From Schistosoma haematobium (lineage: Eukaryota > Platyhelminthes > Trematoda > Strigeidida > Schistosomatidae): DNA of 64,000 nt. This document shows positions 31,960 through 46,500 of the stretch, one piece after another. The DNA lies in NCBI RefSeq assembly GCF_000699445.3, contig NC_067195.1, positions 64,042,591 to 64,106,590 on the forward strand, read 5' to 3'. The position numbers were made by a program, and so were the translations under genes. Position 1 is the stretch's first letter. Every line of letters starts with the position of its first letter. Under the pieces are notes generated by a model. That model was not told the origin of the DNA. It ran no database searches and worked only from the letters and a program-made list of their open reading frames with translations.

Positions 31960-34900
31960 ATACAGATAAAATTGGATCAAGCCAGACCCGTAGTGACCAC
32001 TTGGAGTCATTGCTGGTACAGCACACATACGATAACCAGATGTTAATTCGGCTACGCTTACAATCATAATAAAGTATCGTATATTTATTTTCATGCCACA
32101 TTCTATGTGTAAACGTACCCACATTCAACATCCACCTAATTTTTTTTCGACTGGGAATATACTTCATCAACCAATTGATTGCTAATAACTTCACTTTAGG
32201 TGTTCAATAAATTCTACATACTTCGTTTCCTTAATAATCTTCACTGGCCATGACCTGTGAATAAAGATTATATTAACGTTTTAATGTCCTTTCAGGTCAC
32301 TCTGCATCACGTGAAATAGTCGCTCTGCACTGCCCCAACAAAATATGTGAATAATACTTCGCTTCACTTCATCTATTCTAAGCACTTTGAGGAATATTAG
32401 ATAATTTTGTTATCAATAGGTCTGATTCCTTGCTCACTGACGTTAGCGCCTCAAAATCTCCTTTTTCATAAGTCGATATACATTTAAACAGATCGATAAT
32501 CATTTCATACTATTGGAATAATAAAATGTACCGATATATTTGCCAGAAATGTCCTACAGGCCTAGACCTTTAAGTTATTTGGTCCATAAAGCGTTGAAAC
32601 ATTTGTGCAGCGTTCCCAAGTTCGAATGGGATATGAACAGACTCGAGAAACCTCGAAAGAGTAGTGACTATCGCCTTTCATACGTCTGAGGCTACCATTA
32701 TTTGACTATAAACCAGTGCTAGATAAATTTCAGAAGTAATGGTTTATTCGTTTAGATTCAATGAAAAACCATGGGTATTTAAGATATAGTATCTGTCAAC
32801 CACACGAACGTCAAAATTTCAAAAATTCCATATACAAAGCAGAAGCCCTTGGACTAACTGAGAAACGGATGAACTCCATTTGCATCACCCGCTCGAATTC
32901 AACTTGGGCCACAGTTAATTTGTCGATTGGTAACCATGAAGACGTTGTTGGTTAATCTTATGTTACAATATGAGGGGTTGTTGAGTGCACGAACTCATCA
33001 TCTTGGTGAGTTACCTTTGTAATTTCCGGATATTTTTGGATAACAGCAGGAAAATCATCATTTGTCGGGTGCTTCTCTTGAAGTTGGGAATCTGGTAGTC
33101 TGAAAAGGCTTTAGCATATAGCCGTCCACAAACTTTGGTATGCATTCTCCTTCCAGCATGAGCTCGCAAATTATATGAACCCAAAATTATCACAATTAAA
33201 ATAGGATGGCGAATATTCGCTATATTAAACAACCCACTTCGATTATATCTAGTTCCGAGGACCGAACTAATGAACGTTTATGGACGTTTTTCTGTTTTGT
33301 CTGCCCCACCCAGTAAATCTTTACTATTACTATTTATCGGCTTTCAAGCTTCCCTAACTGAAATCATACTGACTACTACTTCTTTTTCAACTAGGAATTC
33401 GGATCCTGAAGTCCAGTGCCTAGAGTATTGACTAGTCACATTCGATGTCATCACTGTCTGATTTCCACATCTTCTTAACTGAGAAAGCCTTATGAAACTT
33501 ATAAGTTGTGACACAAATTTCCGCTCGTTTTCTAGATCTGTGGTGCCACAAATCATTATTTTATGTATCTCTTGGTTTTTTGCAGGACCTTTTGCAGGGC
33601 AGTGCACGGCTATTTCTAGTGGAGATTTTAGGAATGGTTGTCTGTAATAATTAAGAACTTTCGTCTGGCTTACTGTCAGTAAGCCAGAGAACCATGTACC
33701 TACTTATATTCAGTAATTTTGTTGTTTGATTATATTTTCCTTGAAAAAGCTTGGACTAGATTGCTAGACGAAACGTTGGATTTACTTCAAATTCTTTCGC
33801 TGAGATTTTACAAATACATTCTTCCTCTTCAATGGTTGTCTGTAATGTTAATGCTTTCGCCATAATATTCCATATGACAATAGCACAATGAGAACGCAAC
33901 TCTTCCAGTGGTAGAATTCTAAGAGTTCAGTGGAGCGTTTTGTGTGTCGATGGGTTTCCGAACGTACGGAGTACGATTATGTGTTACTTACAATATTTAT
34001 CAACCATGACGGGTTCTCCAAGCCTAGTGGCTGATTGTGTGAACAAAGAGTTGTTCTTGTTGTCATTTATAGGCATCCCATCCATATTTCTTTTGGAAAA
34101 GTATCATCGATATGGTAAGTTACAGTAAGTTAATTCATCTGATGAAATAATTGAAACAGTGACCTGTGGCCTAATTTGCGTTCGTTGTGTAGTTGGTTCA
34201 ATTTACTTCATCTGATGTCATGTCTCTTACTGCTGGCTTTCGATGGAATAACTGTATTTATAACATAATTAAGACTGCTGGATATTACTAATCAAAAAGA
34301 TCTCATAATGGAAAACTTGTTTGCGACCGTTGCGACACTACAATTTACAGTTTCCCTGTGAAAAGATGTTGAGATTGTACATGAATTTGAGATAGAACGG
34401 TCAGCAAGAAATTTTTTAATGGAATTTATTCTTTGAATCCATCAGGCGGTTTGTTTTAATGCTCACAGCGTCCGCCAATTGTAAATTGGCGCTTTCGTTT
34501 CTGCGTCGAAGGTTAGTGCCAAGAGGTGGACAAGTTTGTGGTATGTTATCTATCTTAGTTCTATGTTGTATGATTGTTTTTAATGTCCTGACGTTTACTG
34601 ATATAGCTGGGGTAACGTAGAAACTGTTTGAGGGAAATATGATAATGCACGTGGGTGCATTGTGTACGACCATTTAAGCTCTATAGCTGTGCTTCTGATG
34701 AAACTGATCGTCTCACTGAAAAAGTCAAAGTGGACAGCTTACGCCAACAAGGATGGTATCATTGATTGTACTGTAAGCTGTTTGTTGCGTGTAAACTGCT
34801 ACTATTTACTAGTAGCTAATGTCGACCATCGTATGGGAGCTTAGTCGTCTAAAGTTTAATGCTTTTGTCGCTTAGTAGTAATGTTATTCACTGAATGATC

Positions 34901-35290
34901 TTTATTCAAAGTGGAACTCCATTGTTCCTTCTGATTCAGGTTGAAATCCGGTTTCTAGTGTGTGAGTTGCTTTCAACTTAGTTTGATCTTGGATATCGAT
35001 TTCGTTAAGTTAAGAAATCAACACGTGAATATTTGAGTGGATAATTTGGTGGGAATTTTTCCGAATACAGCAAATAGTGTTAGTAAATTTGTGTCATTGA
35101 ATGTTCCAAAACACTATACTCATAAGCATCCTGCCTTTTCTAAATATAAAATTATAACGAAGTTAAAATGTTTGTGAGTTCCGTTAATCGGTCCAATCAC
35201 TATCCTTTAAACTCTCATAGCCTTGAATAGCAACTCAATTCGATAATATGTTAGAATGAATCCTTTTTAAATTAAGCACTTCTCAAGTTA
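31960..35290. other. Intergenic, mostly unrecognised
   Basis: No gene seen. It contains two short perfect hairpins: 33665-33687 (CTGGCTTACTG stem) and 34471-34490 (CGCCAATT stem). TTGGACTAGATTGCTAGACG near 33750 resembles ends of trematode retroelements but is too short to assign. Confidence 0.3.
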
Positions 35291-35294
35291 GATA

Positions 35295-35660
35295 TATCCA
35301 GTTCTAAGTGAACCACATGCCCTCAATGTTGTTTGTATGGACCCCCGTCGTTGGATCAACAAAATGACGTTTGTGCACCACAACATGATGCACAAAACGA
35401 AGTCTCGAGAGGCATTTATACGATTTTCCAATCATCGGTATAGCCGCAGCTAATGTTACTGGAGACTTTATGATCCAATTTGCAACGATTATCATGGTTT
35501 GTCTTAGCCTTAGCCGTGACCGGGCAAAAAAGGTGCCAGTTCGAGCAGATTTTTTTCTCCAACATATGGTACAACGAAATGCAATGTCATCGCGGCAGTC
35601 TGCACATCGTGCTGGGGTCATTTAATTGCCGCAGTCACAGACACAGGAACTTCTTAATAG
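35295..35660 (-). pseudogene. Merlin (IS1016/ISXO2-type) transposase remnant
   Basis: Minus-strand frame: a zinc-ribbon-like CADCRDDIAFRCTICWRKKS, then ARTGTFFARSRLRLRQTM, LAAAIPMIGKS, and at the C-terminus HFVDPTTGVHTNNIEGMW, the hallmark end of Merlin transposases. The catalytic middle is missing between SLRFVHH-like sequence and the C-terminal block, and an in-frame stop precedes MTPARC. No terminal repeats were identified. Not active. Confidence 0.7.
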
Positions 35661-35884
35661 TCCCATCTGCTGTAAAACGATCGAATGTGAGCATCTCGCA
35701 TTGAACTTAGCGCCGTGACCTTGAAACTCCTTAAACGCTTCTGATTGGCTCGTCCATAAATTAGAGTCCTACCGAGCGATCTCTTATTTTGTATCTTCAA
35801 AATTTCTACAGGAAACAATTGAGTACTGTAACGCGGATTTTGCGCAGGGCTTGTCTTAAGTATCGTCTTATCTGGATAAACTTA

Positions 35885-36415
35885 TTTGTATTTACTTATT
35901 TGAACACAAATATTGGTACAGAGAGGAACCGAATACATACGCGCCACACAAATCGTTTGATTTGTGTGTGGGCTGAGATACTGCCCAGGTGACCAGACGG
36001 AAGCAGCTGGCTTTATTAGGGGCCCATGCCTGGAGCCTTCGATCTAAAGGTCTGATCTACAAAGCAGTGGAACAACGTTCAGTCCCATGGTAGCTGGTGA
36101 ACAAATAATTGTTTCATACGCCATTTGTTTCCTTAAGATCCTGGAGCCCATGTACACCATTGGTTTACAATCAGGGTCTCCCATCTCCATCAACCCATTT
36201 AAAGCGCCTGACATTCGCTTTTCATTCTCTCGATTTCGTAAAAAACTCCCACGCCGCGCGTAGGCAGTAAGTAGGACTTCAATAGTAGTGGCTGTACACG
36301 CGTGGCCATGTGATAGTATTTCGAGAGGAAGAGCAGACTCTCCCTACCCTTGATTGTACCAGGGCATTTGGGGGCCATAACCATATAACCCCAAGTTTTT
36401 GCCATTAAGCTATCC
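35885..36415 (-). repeat. SINE-like repeat with LINE-shared tail, second copy
   Basis: The minus strand starts GATAGCTTAATGGC (fits the A box TRGCNNARYNGG) and ends in the same 60-bp tail plus (TAAA)n-type end as 7321. No clear B box. Follows the Merlin remnant by about 220 bp. Confidence 0.55.
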
Positions 36416-36419
36416 CTTG

Positions 36420-38817
36420 TCGTTTATACTAATCATGCGGATTTCTGAACATAGTTCATGGGTTATGGTAGAATTTTTGAAGTTCACTTCATATATTCAG
36501 TCTGAACTTGATGTCAGTATATGAAAGGAACGTTGGTCTTTCTACTAAAGACGTAAAAACTCCTGTGTCAAAATTATTCATGTGATTCTCATATGTAAGA
36601 ATAAAGTTTATGAACGAATCAGTCATAATTCGACGCAAAAATTATTTACTCGTGGCTAAAGATCACTCGTGCATCATAGCTGGTGTCGGTTTGTGATGAA
36701 AACCCTAATCATGATTAATTATTCGTCAGAACAATTTATCAGTCGTAGTTTTTCTACTTATTGTTTCATAACCAAACAGTTGGCTAAAAAGTAGTGGTTC
36801 AAGGTCAGTGCTTCATCTGTCAAAGCTTTAATAGCTGGTTGCTGTCATTAGCTCTCACATTCTGGTACATCGAAGTTCATACGAATAATAAACAAATCTA
36901 TTTGTCCATTTAAGACAACACATTTATGTGTCGGTCAGATGTTGAACTAAATCACGAGTAGCATATTCTAGGTCAGTGCGAATAGGACCCACGTGTAAAC
37001 ATCCTTAATGTAATCATTTTGGATAGTAACCAACATCCTCACTGTCTTGTCAAATTTCACATGTAAGAAGGTTGTTCTTAAAACAAGTGATTATTTAGCA
37101 GATCAAGTTCTCGGAGTATGTAGTCCTATCAGGATCTGTGGATACCAAGTTATTTAGAATATATAAGTGGGGATTCAGTTATTTTGAACGTACTTCGTTG
37201 ATTTCTCACTTGTATTTAGCTCCCTCAAAAGTGTGATCAAAAATAATGTATATGCTTTCTAATACAACTAGTGAAATTGAATTGCTTGAAAGATAATTAC
37301 ATTTTGTTACTGAAATCAGCTTTATTCTAATCGCAAATAAAAGTTGCTTTTGCTGATGTCATAAAAATGTTTAACTGGTTTTATTGTTACTCAGTAAATC
37401 TGATTGTACATGCTCTTAACTTCTGAATGAGACACTTCAGTTAAAAGATCCACAATACCTTAATAGCTCGTACTTGTTATTCTGGAAACGTGTTGTGACT
37501 AAGGTTTGTTAATCTTTACTAGCGTAGAAGTATCCATATTATCAACTAATAAAAATTGTAAATTATAATCTTTGGCTTTCAAATTAATTTGTTAACTTAA
37601 TTTTAATGTTATCAATATTGTCATTTCACAGAATGAAATGACAATACTTACGGAAAAATACTATACAATGTTATCAGTGTTTTATCCACTTGTATTAATA
37701 CAGTATTCACGTTGAGACTAGGCTTATATTGGAAAAGTATTTCCAATTTTTATAGATCGGGAGTGTCAAGATATTGGATGAGCGTTTTAGCCGTTGAAAT
37801 GAGTTAAATTGATCGTTAGGTAATACAAAATGGCACTGATAGCTCACTGAACTTAAATGAACTAATATCAGAAGACAGCTACCAACATACTACTTGTTTT
37901 TTCCAGTGAACTGACGTGGTTTGAATCAGTTGGTTTTCTTCTAGATGTAGAATGTTGCCTTATGGCTGTTTTGGGTCATTAATCAACTAAAGTTGTCAAG
38001 TGTGTCGACCATTTCAGTTGTCTCATCAGCTCTGGTGTGTTATCAGTATAGTAAAACTACATTCATTCAATTTTTTCTGAATTTCGGTAATTTTTGTTAC
38101 GTGGAAGACATCGGTCTGGGTGTTTCTGATCAAATATGCTTCACAGCATTCTGCCTTGATGACTGCTTTCACGACTGTAAACCTATCAAAATACAAAAAT
38201 ATAATAATTGATCATTCATATCGCAAAACTGTGGGTTTGGTGGAACCATCGAGTAAGTAATGTAGGGTTTATAAGACTCGATTAGTGGGGCTATGTCCAC
38301 CAGGAGGATTTATGCAACTCGTACTGGTGTCTGGCATAAGTAATGTTAGTCCATGAGGATATTATCTGTTGGTCTAGGCTTGGTGTAGAGATGTAGAATT
38401 CTTAATTACGCGCAATAGTCATGATCTAAAGTTAGGCACAAGTGAGGTTGTTTAAAGTTGGTCATAGTTGTGCTCACTTTTTGCATTCAACATTTTATTA
38501 TCCCATGTAGTTTGTTCTCCAGATGGAATGACATTTCGTATGTTTAACTTTTACTTCATGGATTTTGCTGAGTTGATTTCTTCGGTCAGTGTTGGAATAG
38601 TGTATCAATCACTATCCATACACATTCATATGATTTCCTATTACGTGTGACAACTGATCTAACGTACTGTTCAACTCTTTGTAAATTGAGCTAATTACAT
38701 CAAGTTTATACAGTTCACTAACCGGAAGTGGTTTGTGTTTCATACTTTCTGGTTATACCATTCCTTATTTAGTTTATGATGATATATACCTATTTCCGAC
38801 AACAGATCAGTATTATG
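36420..38817. other. Upstream intergenic region of CK2 alpha
   Basis: No exon recognised. A 13-bp perfect hairpin (ATTGTCATTTCA stem) lies at 37616-37646. GGTGTCGGTTTGTGATG at 36684 belongs to the short GCTGATxxCAGTTCGTGATGA repeat family seen at 44970, 46320 and 61622. Confidence 0.35.
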
Positions 38818-38835
38818 TTTACTTTCTTTTCAGAC
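38818..38835 (+). promoter_or_regulatory. 3' splice acceptor two bases before the CK2 alpha ATG
   Basis: TTTACTTTCTTTTCAG is followed by AC and then the ATG. An acceptor this close to the start means the 5' UTR comes from an upstream exon or from spliced-leader trans-splicing, which schistosomes use. No upstream partner donor was evident. Confidence 0.6.
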
Positions 38836-40175
<1,340 letters not shown>

Positions 40176-42215
40176 TATCCGCTATTATTAAAGAACATTA
40201 TTTTCATTAACGTTCCACTATGCGACTATGGATAATCTCCATTCTCCAATTGTTTGGATTTGTATAAAGCCCGGTTGTTTTACTGCATCCACCAATCATA
40301 TAAAATTTTATAACTTAGTGAAGCGCTTTTGTTTATCAATGGGTCCGACTTTTGTGTATCTGTATCTTCTATGTTTAGAGGTGTATTCCTTTTAAAATAG
40401 TGTTTCTTCATCGGTGACATGGTTCTCTACTTGTTTGATTCGGTTCCGAAGGTATTTTGCTGTTAGCTTAAAAATGAATGCAGTCATGTTTTGCACTGCA
40501 CATTGTCTGTTAAAAATTGCATTTTCACGACCAATTAGTAGATGACTATCAGTTTACCTCTTAAAATTGAATGAAGCTTGTTTGATTATAAAGTTGAAAT
40601 CTTTATGCTTCTTATTGTATTTGGCTCACTTTCTTCAGATGACCTGTTCTATAGAATAAAATAATTCGTATGAGAAATGTGTGCATAAATTATGTGTTTG
40701 AGTTTTTATTCGATTACTTTCAGTTAATAAATTACATAAAGTAGAAAATTGAGCGTGACAATAGATTTTAGTGTTAAACAGAACAAATATAATTTATTTG
40801 GGTTCAGAGTTATATGTTTATTCTAGACTAAGTGCAAAACATTACTGAAGTGAAATGAAGATAAGTTTATAGTTTTTGCTACAAATAAATGTGAAAATCC
40901 CTGTATTTATCGAGTTCGCAAATGATTGAATATTTTGATCTAAAAACTTACAGATTGATAATGCTGGTGATAATTTAGATCGAATTCTACCAAATTATAT
41001 TAATTTTTAGTTCATCTACAAATTGTTTAGTAAATAGTAGTCGTTCTTCTATTCAAATGATGAAGTCGTTCTCAGTTTGCCCTTTCTTATTTAACCTATA
41101 CGAAACATGGGGTATACATAGGTTCTGAGCTCAAAATTGTGGGTATCTTTGAAGTAATACTTATGTTAGACACAGAAAAAGTAGTGAAACTGTTTGTTTA
41201 TGAACTAGTAATCTTGATATGCTCATCCTCTTTTTCGCGTTGGTATAGAATGGTAGGCTTTTAATGATACAGATTAGGAAGACATCCATCCACTGAGTTG
41301 TTGACTATTATTCTGAGCAGTGTAAGGAGCTGCATGTTTCCTGAATCAGGATAGTATTTGAGTTTTGAATATTTCTTAAGTTATGGGGAGTCCCATCGAG
41401 TCGAGTAGCAACTTACTGCAATTAAGTATCTTATTGAAGAATATTACACCCTGTAACGTCAGTCATATAACTGAAGTTAGGAAAAATTGAAGACTTAACA
41501 TAATTACAGATGCAACGCAAAAGAAAGACTATGTCACATTATACTTGTAACTGCGCTATGCTGAATAGCCTTGTAACTACTTATGTTGCCAGACTTGTTC
41601 TGTCTAGAAAATTTACCCGTGTTCCGGTTAATGCTATCCTGTATTTCTGAAGATTCCAGTTTTAAATCTTTATCGTTACTGACATGATATTTTTGTTAAG
41701 ACAGAGGAAACCGTTACCAGTTCTCAAGAACTGGATATTTTAATGACACCAGATCATATAGGCTTGGCGTTTAAAGCGGTCACTACCCCTTTCCGCCAAC
41801 AACGTCCATCCAATATAGTTCAGATTACGGACTAAGAGTATTTAATGGGGTTAAGTATTTTGGGTCTAAGTAATACTACTGTTACCGGTGGATTCTATCA
41901 CACTAGTAGCCAAAGGTAGTGACGTAAATTCGTATACCCTTCACATTTACTTTACTAATTTGCTTCAAAGAAGGTTGTGGTTAAATAGTCAAAAGTATGT
42001 TTTTTATGACCACATACCAACTATCCCCATTCCATGAGTATTCCTTCACAGGAACTAATAACTCGTAGCAAGTTGTTTGAGTATTCATAATGTTATATGG
42101 AGTATTAAGAGTTATTGGCTATCCTCCATCATGGAATCCCAAAAATGGGACTAGGCTTGTGAATAGCACTTATAAGTGTTTACTGAATTTGAGGGCAAAA
42201 TAGATTTGCACGGAA
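40176..42215. other. CK2 alpha 3' flank and intergenic
   Basis: The 3' UTR presumably runs to near 40680 (AATAAA at 40655-40660). Beyond that I see no gene; 41380-41470 might be a very old SINE piece. Confidence 0.35.
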
Positions 42216-42219
42216 CTAT

Positions 42220-42275
42220 TTATTTATTCAAACACAAATGTTGGCACAAAAGAGTACCGACATGTATGTGCCACA
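42220..42275 (-). repeat. LINE/SINE-shared tail, fragment
   Basis: TTTATTTATTCAAACACAAA...TTGGCACAAAAGAGTACC is the fourth copy of the 60-bp tail seen at 7330, 13565 and 35895. The sequence after it is different again and carries a TATATATA box near 42380. Confidence 0.5.
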
Positions 42276-43084
42276 ATGAGATTGCGAAGAGATAGATATG
42301 GGTTTGTGGAAGAGAGTTTATGGCGCGTGTTTGTCGAATCATGACCAGCGGCCAATGTTCACGAGGGGTAAGAGGCATATATATAGAAGTCCTCAAGCGA
42401 ATGTCTCGGTATTGACCCCCACTACTAGCTGATCATATCTTTATTAATGACTAGTTTTCGAATATAAAACCCTCGTTCCGTACAGTCTTCAACACGTCAG
42501 TGTAGCTTAACCTCCCTTCGTTTTGAAGTTGCACGTAATTTTTTAAACAAGAAAATGAATAATCTGGGCATTCAATTACTGATTGAAATATTTGCAATCA
42601 ATCATTTAAAGTTACTCAATTACCCTAAACTTCTTTGTTTTTAGTTCCCATGTACATCACTGTATAAAATGAAAAAGATGTACCCAGCATTATCAAATAG
42701 GTGGTTTGATAGTTTGCACTTATTTATACTCGGGATAATCTTAAAGGTTTATCTTGCGATTGTGTGTTGCAATCACTTCTCATGTTTAGTTGTAGTTATT
42801 TGGTTGATTAATATTCAGTTTCTAAAAGTGATATGAAGTGTTTGTTATTCGTGTGCACCAGTCAGTATCGATACCTAAAGTTGATTTCTAAATATATTTA
42901 TTCAAATGTGACTCTTAGTCCCATTGTTATTCTTTATTATTGACTAACTTTAGATTTAGTGATTCCGTATTTATTGGGAACACTCAAAAGTATACCTTTG
43001 TTTATGTTGTGGATGCGGAGGAATAGACCAATAATTATCATGTTAAGTCCAATGGTGACCTTGGACTTTAGATGGACATTTCCT

Positions 43085-43375
43085 ATTGGTCGATACCTGT
43101 TCACTTGTTGAATATTGTACAAAATGTTGTTTTCTATTTTATGGTACGATGTGGTATGCTTGGTTAGTATATAAATAGAGTATGTTTGAAATATAATGAT
43201 TCATATCTCCGAGGCTGTGGCTTGTGTTCTGGACTCAACTGACTGGGCTAGACAGGGAAGCGAGACCAATAGAGACTCTAGGCCGTCCGTTCGTGTTTAC
43301 GTGTCGCTGTGATCGATCGATAAGTACGCTGCTCTCTAATTTTCCAGTCAAGGACACAACAATTAGCACAGGGTA
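43085..43375 (+). repeat. LTR-like repeat, copy 3
   Basis: Resembles 15281-15665: TTAGTATATAAATAGAG (TATA) and GTTTGAAATATAATGATTC, where the poly(A) signal has changed to AATATAAT. Confidence 0.45.
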
Positions 43376-43804
43376 AAAATCGACCTCAACATAAAGCCAT
43401 AACAGTTTATATAAATTTCTTCATCGCCTAGATTATTATGAAAACTAAATGTAATTATGGATCGTCTTTTAGTCATGAACCAGATATTGTACTGCTTTAT
43501 TGCCACTTTTTGGCATAGCATAAAATCTGAGATGATGCTAGTCTTGTGTAAAACAAAATCGTAATTTCTTATTATTATAGTGAAAGGCATTTTATACATA
43601 TTACGACAAATTAAATGTACAGTTTTTATCTTTTGTATGATTAACATTCTAAAATATGCATGCATAACCATTTTCTTGTATTTATTAATGGACACTTATT
43701 ATTATTGTTTGCATAATACGCGTATTTTAATAATTTAAGATAATTTTTCAAAATACCCTAGTTACTGGTGATTATAATCCTGAAGTATTTACTTTATTGA
43801 TCGT

Positions 43805-44556
43805 ACAGATGAACTGGTATAAGGATACAACTAAACATATTTTTATTATCTGTTTTTTACATTGTTTCAGACAACATATTCCATTTTTCATTAACCGAAA
43901 AGACAACTTAAATAAGAGCATTTATTATTTCCAACTGTAATATAAATAATAATATTAAACTATGTACTTGCTTAAGGTGAAAAGAAGTCATTTGAGTGAT
44001 GGAATTTATCATTAAGTACACCACTATGTATTATTAAAAAGGGATGGTATATGAGACGTGCTTTGAAATCAATTTTGTCAGCCATTTTCGAGCTCGGTTA
44101 TTTGAAACCGAGTTGTTTGCATAAGTTAACTGTACTGTATGGTTGTTAATGTGCTTCATTTAATGACACATGCTATTATTCTTTTTGATAGAAGCAGCTA
44201 TCTCTTCCTTATGTGTGGATTCGAAATAAGTCTGAATTGGTTTCACATGAAATATGTCTTTTGTACACATCAAAGTATTTAGTTGATATCTAATTTAATA
44301 AAATTTTCGATATATTAATTTGATTTAATAAACATACACTCACTATCCTTTATTTATGAAATATTTTGAAGTGCTGATCTAATTTTTATTTCTACATATT
44401 GACAAGTTAATTCAAAGGTCTAACGCTAAGTTTTAACAATTTCACCGAACCACTACTTGGACTTAAAATGAAAAATAGAATATGTTGTCTGAAATAATGT
44501 AAAAAAAACAGATAATAAAAATATGTTTAGTTGTATCATTATACCACTTCATCTGT
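43805..44556. repeat. Foldback with about 90-bp arms
   Basis: 43805-43892 and 44467-44556 are inverted copies (ACAGATGAACTGGTATAAGG against the complement of ATACCACTTCATCTGT) with few differences. The 570-bp centre has no coding content and a small CTCGGTT...AACCGAG hairpin near 44091-44111. Ends 2 nt before the arm at 44559. Confidence 0.7.
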
Positions 44557-44558
44557 TC

Positions 44559-45184
44559 AACATCCTACTACATCTCATTTATTTGGTGTTAAAATTGTAC
44601 TATACAGACTACCCAGAGTAAACCTATCAGAACTAAGATAGGTAATCGTAAATTTTCTGCGCGAAACTAAAATTTCATTATCAGATAGACTGTATGTTAT
44701 GATTAATTAAATAAGAACTTCCAATATTCGGTTCCTAGAATGTTTGAATTGGTTGAAATACCTACTATGCAAACAAATAGCGAATATAGAATACTGTTGA
44801 AACCAAATAATAAGAAATATAGGATCCCGATTCAGATTGTATGTGTTAGAGTAGTTGATGTGACTGGATTTTAAAACTAGATAGTATTTCCTCACTTTCA
44901 CTCCTAATTCTAAATCTCAACCCTAAGTTTCTTAATTTTCTATGCAAAAGGATGACTAAACATCATTACATTATGGCTGATATCAGTTCGTGATAAACAC
45001 TGAATTCATAATCATAGTACATAAGTGTAGTTTAACTCTTATTATCTAACCCTGATCTTTTTACATTATAGCTGATGTTGATTACTGACGAAAATCCTAT
45101 ACGGTTATAACCCTAACTCACGACACTGCCTCAACCCTTGATGTGAATACATGACCTTTTCCGTTTACGATAATAAGTATTTTA
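44559..45184. repeat. Left arm of large inverted repeat
   Basis: About 625 bp nearly identical in inverse to 48199-48823. A 64-codon open frame in the arm is repeated exactly in the other arm but resembles nothing. It contains two GCTGAT...TGA modules (44972, 45072). Confidence 0.85.
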
Positions 45185-46259
45185 ACTTGTAAGAGATGAT
45201 TTATGTTATCAGATGAACTATTTCACAGTTATTGTTCTTTATTATAGACTATTTTGTAACCCGATAGGGTTCCTGATTGTTAGATAAGTTGATCATGGTC
45301 GTCAGCATGGTACACTTTTACCTACTACATTTGTAGTACACCTCTAGAGTGGGGCAGTAATCAATCTTCTTATGAATGTGTATAATAAATCTACAAATCT
45401 ACACAACATCCCATTTCAATCCATCTGATTATTTTCATTCACATTACAATCATTCATAAATATCTCACGTGTAAATTTATTGTGGTATATATAAAGAACA
45501 TACTGATGGATATCGCTGGGTTTTTAAGCTTAACTATCCTATTGATAATTACTTCGCGTTGTACACTCAAAAAAGTAATACAGTCAAGGAAATAATATTA
45601 ACAATATCACATCTGGAAATAATTCGCTAAATAAACTCATCTTCTTGTAAGGGTATTTGACAGACACCATAACTAATCCTCTAAGTTACCACTTAGGTGT
45701 TTAGTTGAAAGGAGAATTTATGTACGCTTATTTGACACTTTTAACATCTAGCCGAGCTTTGATCGACTCGTGAACTCAACTGTTAAAATATTAAAATCTC
45801 CACAAATCCCCATACTTTTAACATCATTGGAATTGTTGGTTGAAAATCTCATTCAGAATAGAAAGCTTCTCGAATTTTATTGACATAAATACTATTAAAA
45901 CACCTGATGGCAAATTTAATACATTATTGCTTCATATAGATTAACTTTATGACTAAATTTCATTAGTTGACAGGTGGAATTTAATCAAACATACAAAAAA
46001 AGGAATCTGCTTAATTATTATAGGCTGACTATTTCATGTGTTGATATTATATATATATAAATTAATAGTCATTTAAATTAATTTCGCTTCTGATTATGAA
46101 TCTTCAATCTATTTATTATATATTTTATTGATCCAGTTCAGTAAATAATCTTTCCTGTCATTCTTCTATCAAACCAGCAATGATTTGTATGGAAAGCATT
46201 TATTGAAAAATGAAAATGGCGAGACTATAGTTTCTGGACGAACCAATTAGGTTTACGAT

Positions 46260-46500
46260 AACAGTTTTTGAATCTTGACGCGAAACTAATTCATTCACTT
46301 GGCCAAATATAGTTCTGGCATTATAGCTGATGCCAGTTCGTGATGAAAAACCAAAATCTAATTCTTAACCCTAACTATCAACTGTACACATTAATCCTAA
46401 TTACTCACACTGGTTTATAACCCTCATTTAGCCGTAGTATGTAGATGGACACCCTCATGGTCTTTTTAGCGTCACTCAAAGGTCATCCATAAATTATAGT
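46260..46500 (+). repeat. Dispersed repeat shared with 61560-61800
   Basis: Both hold TTAGCTGATxxCAG-TCGTGATGA, then ACCCTCATTTAG, then CGTCACTCAAA-GTC. Non-coding; family unknown. Confidence 0.6.

Noticed and set aside
33665..33687. 11-bp perfect hairpin as a terminator
   Set aside because: No T run or gene end nearby, and such terminators are not expected in a eukaryote.
43363..43695. 110-codon minus-strand frame
   Set aside because: A+T-rich composition gives mostly I, K, M, F residues; no recognisable domain.
45105..45125. AACCCTAACT resembling telomeric repeat
   Set aside because: Single units, not tandem; part of a dispersed repeat.
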